From Echinococcus granulosus (Eukaryota; Platyhelminthes; Cestoda; Cyclophyllidea; Taeniidae): a stretch of DNA of 64,000 nt. The position numbers were made by a program, and so were the translations under genes. The notes under the pieces are model-generated. The model was not told where the DNA came from. It did not search any database and worked only from the letters and a program-made list of their open reading frames with translations. Shown here in pieces: positions 59,722-64,000 of this stretch (positions within the stretch are counted from its first letter, which is position 1; each line of letters opens with the position of its first letter). Location: assembly GCF_000524195.1 (NCBI RefSeq), contig NW_020170429.1, positions 109,483 to 173,482 on the forward strand, given 5' to 3'.

Positions 59722-60852
59722 TTAATGAAAGCATAGCCACGGTTTCAGGGGGTAGCTGGTAACTATGGACTTTTGACAGCCAACCGGCTCATTGTACACC
59801 CACACATTGTCTACAGTTGATGTGAAGTGTCGATGAGGACATTGTGGAACTATAAATTCGACGCCTTTATAAAATTTAACTGTTGGACTGTCTCTGCTGC
59901 TGCTACAACGCGTTTCACTGTAACCGCTACTGCTATCACTGGAGCTACAACTTTGAGCTCCAGAGTGCAGACGCCGCACTGGAATTGGTTGATACCCAGA
60001 TCTTCGAGTCGGCGATCGCATCAGTCTTGGCCGGGGTGATTTGGCTTCGGTAGAGCACTCTGAAGTTAGGCTTAATTGTCGGTGAAGTATTCCCTGACAA
60101 GGCGTTTTTTCTGCTCTTCTCACAATCTTCACGGGCGGAAGAGGATTGAATAGGTTCTTGGATGGAGGTTTTGGGGTCACTGATTGCCTTGCATTACCTC
60201 GTTTACTGAAAATGGGAAATCCTTTCAACGAGTTGCCATCAAACCGATTGTCATCCTCACTAGCAGAATTCTTACGCGGTAATGTAATCATCCCGTTCGT
60301 GTAACTCGGAGTTGATTCCCCGTTTGTTAAAGTAATCACTGTAATGGACGATGAATCTTGCACAGAAGAGCTCTGTGAAATACTGGGTGAATCGGGATTA
60401 GGATTTCGAGAGGTGAAATATGGGTTGGCTACAGATACCGATGTCCGAAGCTCAGGTGGAACATTCCCAGTCTTCTTTGATCCCATTTCGAAATGTTCTT
60501 TGAATTTAGATTTCACCTCAGATACCTTTTCTTGACTCAGACTACCCATTTCTGCATTTTTGGGTTTAGCATATTTTTCCAAAATCCCAAGAACCTTTGA
60601 AAATTCCTCCTTCGTTTCAAATCGTAACGTAATCAGAGTAGCCTTTTTATTATTCACACCGCACGCAATTACAACATTCTCCTCCTCTGATTTCAGAACT
60701 TCATCCATTTTGGAGATAAGCAGATCATGAGGGCGGCTTTCAAAAGCATCAAGACTGAACACCTTGCGTGTTGATTGAGCCACCTTGCCTCTTTTCAGTT
60801 CTTTGCTTCTGCTACACTCCTCCACTTTAGCTCGGGAGCCCGGTTGCGACAT
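59722..60852 (-). CDS. Family member with shortened N-domain and Ser-rich tail (376 aa)
   Basis: A complete single-exon frame. I chose the ATG at 60852 (MSQPGSR); the preceding in-frame GTG is not needed. Not a recognised gene. The N-domain is short: residues about 30-95 hold VFSLDAFESR, a helix or loop, NVVIACGVN, ATLITLRFET and the helix KEEFSKVLGILEKY. These match the last strands and closing helix of its relatives (compare TYIVALRFAT and ILLQTMRF). The earlier strands are missing or unrecognisable, because the 30 residues before are polar and basic. A charged Lys/Glu segment follows, then Ser/Thr/Asn/Pro-rich sequence. A basic PTRR...VRRLH block precedes the Ser tract SCSSSDSSSGYSETRCSSSRDS at about 301-322 and VKFYKGVEFIV. 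The C-terminus is hydrophobic (YPLKPWLCFH). Function is unknown. The domain loss could be real or could reflect a missing upstream exon. Confidence 0.8.
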   Translation of the reverse strand: MSQPGSRAKVEECSRSKELKRGKVAQSTRKVFSLDAFESRPHDLLISKMDEVLKSEEENVVIACGVNNKKATLITLRFETKEEFSKVLGILEKYAKPKNAEMGSLSQEKVSEVKSKFKEHFEMGSKKTGNVPPELRTSVSVANPYFTSRNPNPDSPSISQSSSVQDSSSITVITLTNGESTPSYTNGMITLPRKNSASEDDNRFDGNSLKGFPIFSKRGNARQSVTPKPPSKNLFNPLPPVKIVRRAEKTPCQGILHRQLSLTSECSTEAKSPRPRLMRSPTRRSGYQPIPVRRLHSGAQSCSSSDSSSGYSETRCSSSRDSPTVKFYKGVEFIVPQCPHRHFTSTVDNVWVYNEPVGCQKSIVTSYPLKPWLCFH

Positions 60853-61079
60853 CACGATGCAAAGCGAAACAAAACGAGTAATTACACTGCCAGAACCTGC
60901 CTAAATATGTTTCTTTCCTTGAATGTGCGTGCACTAACCCAATTACTACTTGACACATGTCTCTCCAGTACAGTGAAAAAAGTGCCCAATGAGGTTTGTA
61001 ATTGTCGCTGCTGTGGTGCCACAGGTCTACTTTATCTCTCTCTACATCTACCTCCCACGGCACTCGCAGAGGCAGTCGC

Positions 61080-61085
61080 ATTGGT
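61080..61085 (-). promoter_or_regulatory. CCAAT element upstream of the 59722-60852 gene
   Basis: ACCAATGC on the gene strand, about 230 nt upstream of the ATG, with a TATA-like GAGATAAAG about 45 nt downstream. This is further out than in the other genes and leaves a leader of about 150 nt. Confidence 0.3.
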
Positions 61086-62358
61086 TAAATACCACCGCCT
61101 CCCCCTCCTCTCACCTGCTGTCAATCAAGACCTTGTGCTGTGAGTTTTGGGTGATTTTGCATTTGTTAAAACGGAGGAATGCCGCAGGATTTGTCAAGCA
61201 AAAAAGCATTTTTAAGCCATAGATTTTAAATTATAAATCCTTTGGAATGTAGACTAATTTTTGAAACTTAGTAGATGCGGTTGTATGCTAAACTTTTCTA
61301 AAATCCCAAAAGTTTTGCATCACAAGCTGAAACATTACCTTTATGGCAAAAGGTAACATTATTTGGACAGTAAATTAGAGATTTTTATGAAATCTCACAT
61401 TTCTCCTACGGGAGCATTTCTTCTAAAACTTGATTCTTCGGATTTTTTTCAAAATCATTTTAGTCATTTTTGTGCATGAAATCCTTTAGATAATCATGCA
61501 GTGCCATAGATGGCTGTGTATGCTTTGCACAAAAGTGGACGTTCAAGTCGAGTAGCAACCAGTTACTCGTACAAGGTTAAAAGTGGGAGGCTACCGAGGG
61601 GCTTTTACACACTAGCAAGAAGGTGACATGGGCTGGCGCAAATGTCGCTATGGCAGTTCTGTTTTAGGCTTTTCTCGTGGAATCTTTTCCTTATGCCAGT
61701 GCTATGAAATCGGGCAAAAAAACTCTTTCATGGCAAGGGTGAAGATAACTCCTCTCGACCATCGTCAATTTCGGAAAGCTGGCACAAGCAGGAAACTATG
61801 GCGGCTTCCCACTTTCAAATTGCGTAAAAATGGCGAATGGTAGATTGAGTTAGAGGGTTAGTTTAGAAGTGCTTAAATTTTATGAACTACATACTTAACT
61901 GATAAAATCTAAATGTTTTTTCCACTGCAAGTATAGACCAAACATCGAAGCAGTTAATAACGGAGTGAAGCAAGTTGTCATGAAACGGTACGGTCGTACC
62001 TAAATAATTTATATTAAATTAAACTGGTGCATCGAAGAAATTCACTTTATGCTTCCTAGACTTTAGTTTGGCTTGCGCATTTCTTTTGTATTCGTACTTT
62101 TAACTCACTGTTGTATGAAAAATCCATTAAACTCCTTCATATTTCTTTCAGCTTATTTTAGAAATCCACCGATCGTTAACGCCGCTTCATTCACCTAACC
62201 CTTAACTACTTCACTGGCTGCATCGTATTGTTTTTTTCTTTTTGAAAGACTAAGTACCTTGACATGTACCCGTATCTCCTTTTCCTTCTGACCTCCGAAT
62301 CACGGCAGTCGCTCTCAGTTCAGTATCAAGACGGTACACTTAGGGTTGGAAGTTCCCC
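61086..62358. other. Intergenic, nothing recognised
   Basis: AT-rich flank. Short frames only, without domains. Confidence 0.35.
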
Positions 62359-62375
62359 TGATTGACGTGCTGTGG
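62359..62375 (+). repeat. 17-bp word shared with 42508-42524
   Basis: The same TGATTGACGTGCTGTGG in the same orientation. See the entry at 42508. Confidence 0.4.
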
Positions 62376-64000
62376 TAAGAAACTGCTATTTACTTAATGT
62401 TTATGCTTTTAAGTCGAAATGGAGAATCCGGGAGTGTTTTTTGCTGACGGTGCAAGTAAATTGGAACCATGTATTTCTTCGACTAATGTCCATCGCTGTT
62501 AATTGTTAATAGTTGTCTTAAAAGGATACAGTCAGCCAAAAAGGAAAAAGATTTTTGAAACAAGTGGCAGAATGTCATCAGGAGGATGTGGAAGAGCAGA
62601 TGAGACAGTATTATCCAGCATCTGATAAAAATAGAAATTCCTTTCCATTCACTGGTCGACTTGTTCTTGTCATATTAAATGAAGGACCTCAGCAGCAATC
62701 ATTGTTTGACTTTTAGCAGACAAAAAATCCATTTTAAACATTTAAGTCTATGTGTTAAGACACAAATCGTTAAGTTGGAAGCGAGTCAATTGTTTTTAAA
62801 CAATGATTTGTCCTCTCGCCTAACGTTGTGACACGCACGAAGACTATTTTCCATCCTAAACATGTTAACTGTCGCCTGACAAACTAAAGTATACTGCAAG
62901 TTTTTTAATGTACGTGAAGGAAATTAATGTCAAATTGATAGTTTCTTAAGTTTTTGTGTCATTCGATGTTTGCGCACAGGGTGTAGGTGAGCCGCATTTG
63001 CTTCATTTTCATCACTTTTAAATTTTAAGTAAGTGACTCTGAAATGTCTTCTCTTCACTCACGTCAAGCATTATATTACTGAATTGTCGCCTCATTACCA
63101 TCTCCAAATATTTTATTCGGTTACAAAACGCGACACACGCAACAGGAGCTTCATTTTCCTCAATGTTCGGCAGTGGGGCATCTACATGCCCTTAATTGAT
63201 GGGTATGTCGAATACATTAAAACATTTGACTCCATGGCACTAGTTCAATTGCGGCATCCTCTCTTACTTCTACGCAGTCTTATAGCTTTGCTACTATACG
63301 TCTGTGTGGGTTTTTAACTTTATGGCTTTGCAACCGAAATCAAGTCCACTTGTAAAGCAGACTAGCTGGAAGCACATCTGTCTGACCCTACCAGAATTAC
63401 ATAATGAGAGTTCAAGGCGAGAGAAAAATAATGCTGTGTCCAGTAGGCAGTGGCCTAGGGATGGCAGGCAGATGCATTCCATTTTGGCATGCTCCAGAAT
63501 GCGAGCCTTTGAAATACACCTACAAATTGTAAATAAGCGAAATGTATCATCCTGAGCCTCACATCCATTTTCTACTTCCTGAAAATAACAATAGCCCTAA
63601 AAGCAATCTTATTGTATAATAGATTTTTTGCTATTTTTTAGTAGAAATAAACACATTTGAAATGACGGGAGGTTGACTTTTCAAAGTAGAATAAGGAAAG
63701 ATTTATTGGTTGGTATATGCCTCCCTATTATAGTTAAGGCACCTATTAAAACATTAGAAATTACGCCATCTAAAAGGCTTCTGCTTTCGAAAAAAATAGG
63801 AACTAAAAACTATCCATAGCTTCTACGTTTAATTTTAATAACATGATTGACTGGGCTAATTGTGACATTAAAATAAAAATACACCATGTCCTACAGAGGA
63901 AGAATCTTAAACTCGAAAGTCAAATGACTAATTGAGTGCGCCTCCTATTTTTTACACACTTTTCGTGTCAGAAACTAATTTCATTTTGCAATGCCTCTTT
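62376..64000. other. Intergenic to the window end, nothing recognised
   Basis: AT-rich. Two overlapping open frames near 63033-63555 lie opposite a minus-strand frame and show no domain or promoter context. Confidence 0.35.

Noticed and set aside
1..64000. tRNA, rRNA, CRISPR array, bacterial operon or prophage structure
   Set aside because: No convincing B-box, cloverleaf, direct-repeat array or dense same-strand coding was found on either strand.

Overview
The window looks like AT-rich metazoan nuclear DNA. Intergenic stretches run to 3-11 kb, coding starts are ATG preceded by A/G-rich leaders, AATAAA signals lie just past several stops, TATA and CCAAT elements lie upstream, there are degenerate dispersed repeats, and one 100-base N block is a scaffold placeholder. 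No bacterial-style operons, tRNAs, rRNAs or CRISPR arrays were seen. A parasitic flatworm (cestode or trematode) is my best guess. It rests on the general look of the protein family and the genome texture, and it is inference only.

The main content is a dispersed cluster of eight related, apparently intronless coding units: 1584-2174 (-), 12448-13917 (-), 21674-23068 (-), 25770-26351 (-), 37564-39121 (+), 46861-47766 (-), 53759-54922 (-) and 59722-60852 (-). Six carry an N-terminal domain of about 100-125 residues with a PH/PTB-like pattern of beta strands closed by a helix. This is followed by a long Ser/Pro/Thr/Arg-rich, probably disordered tail with His/Arg-rich patches, one or more Ser or Ser/Asp tracts next to short aromatic motifs (IYY, VYY, FYF, YYY), and often a short hydrophobic C-terminus. 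Units 1584-2174 and 25770-26351 show only the tail and may be terminal exons or truncated copies. The 37564-39121 gene is interrupted by the assembly gap. I recognise no member as a named gene.

Between the genes: 1-1.6 kb, nothing clear. 2.2-12.4 kb, no gene, with GC-richer repeat-like patches near 5.0-5.5 and 6.5-6.7 kb. 13.9-21.7 kb, repeat fragments near 16.0 and 19.0 kb; the latter holds an open frame ending in a consensus splice donor. 26.4-37.5 kb, a promoter-like block at 28.45 kb with no gene after it, plus further copies of both repeat fragments at 29.9-30.8 kb. 39.1-46.9 kb, a C homopolymer and one arm of an inverted repeat whose other arm lies at 49 kb, so the pair brackets the 46861-47766 gene. 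54.9-59.7 kb and 60.9-64 kb, nothing supportable apart from a CCAAT element and a short shared repeat word.

How the proteins work together cannot be read from the sequence. The shared layout suggests variants of one adaptor-like design: a small binding domain plus a heavily phosphorylatable tail. The N-domains have diverged strongly while the layout is kept. The cluster itself is the best candidate for an undescribed system here.
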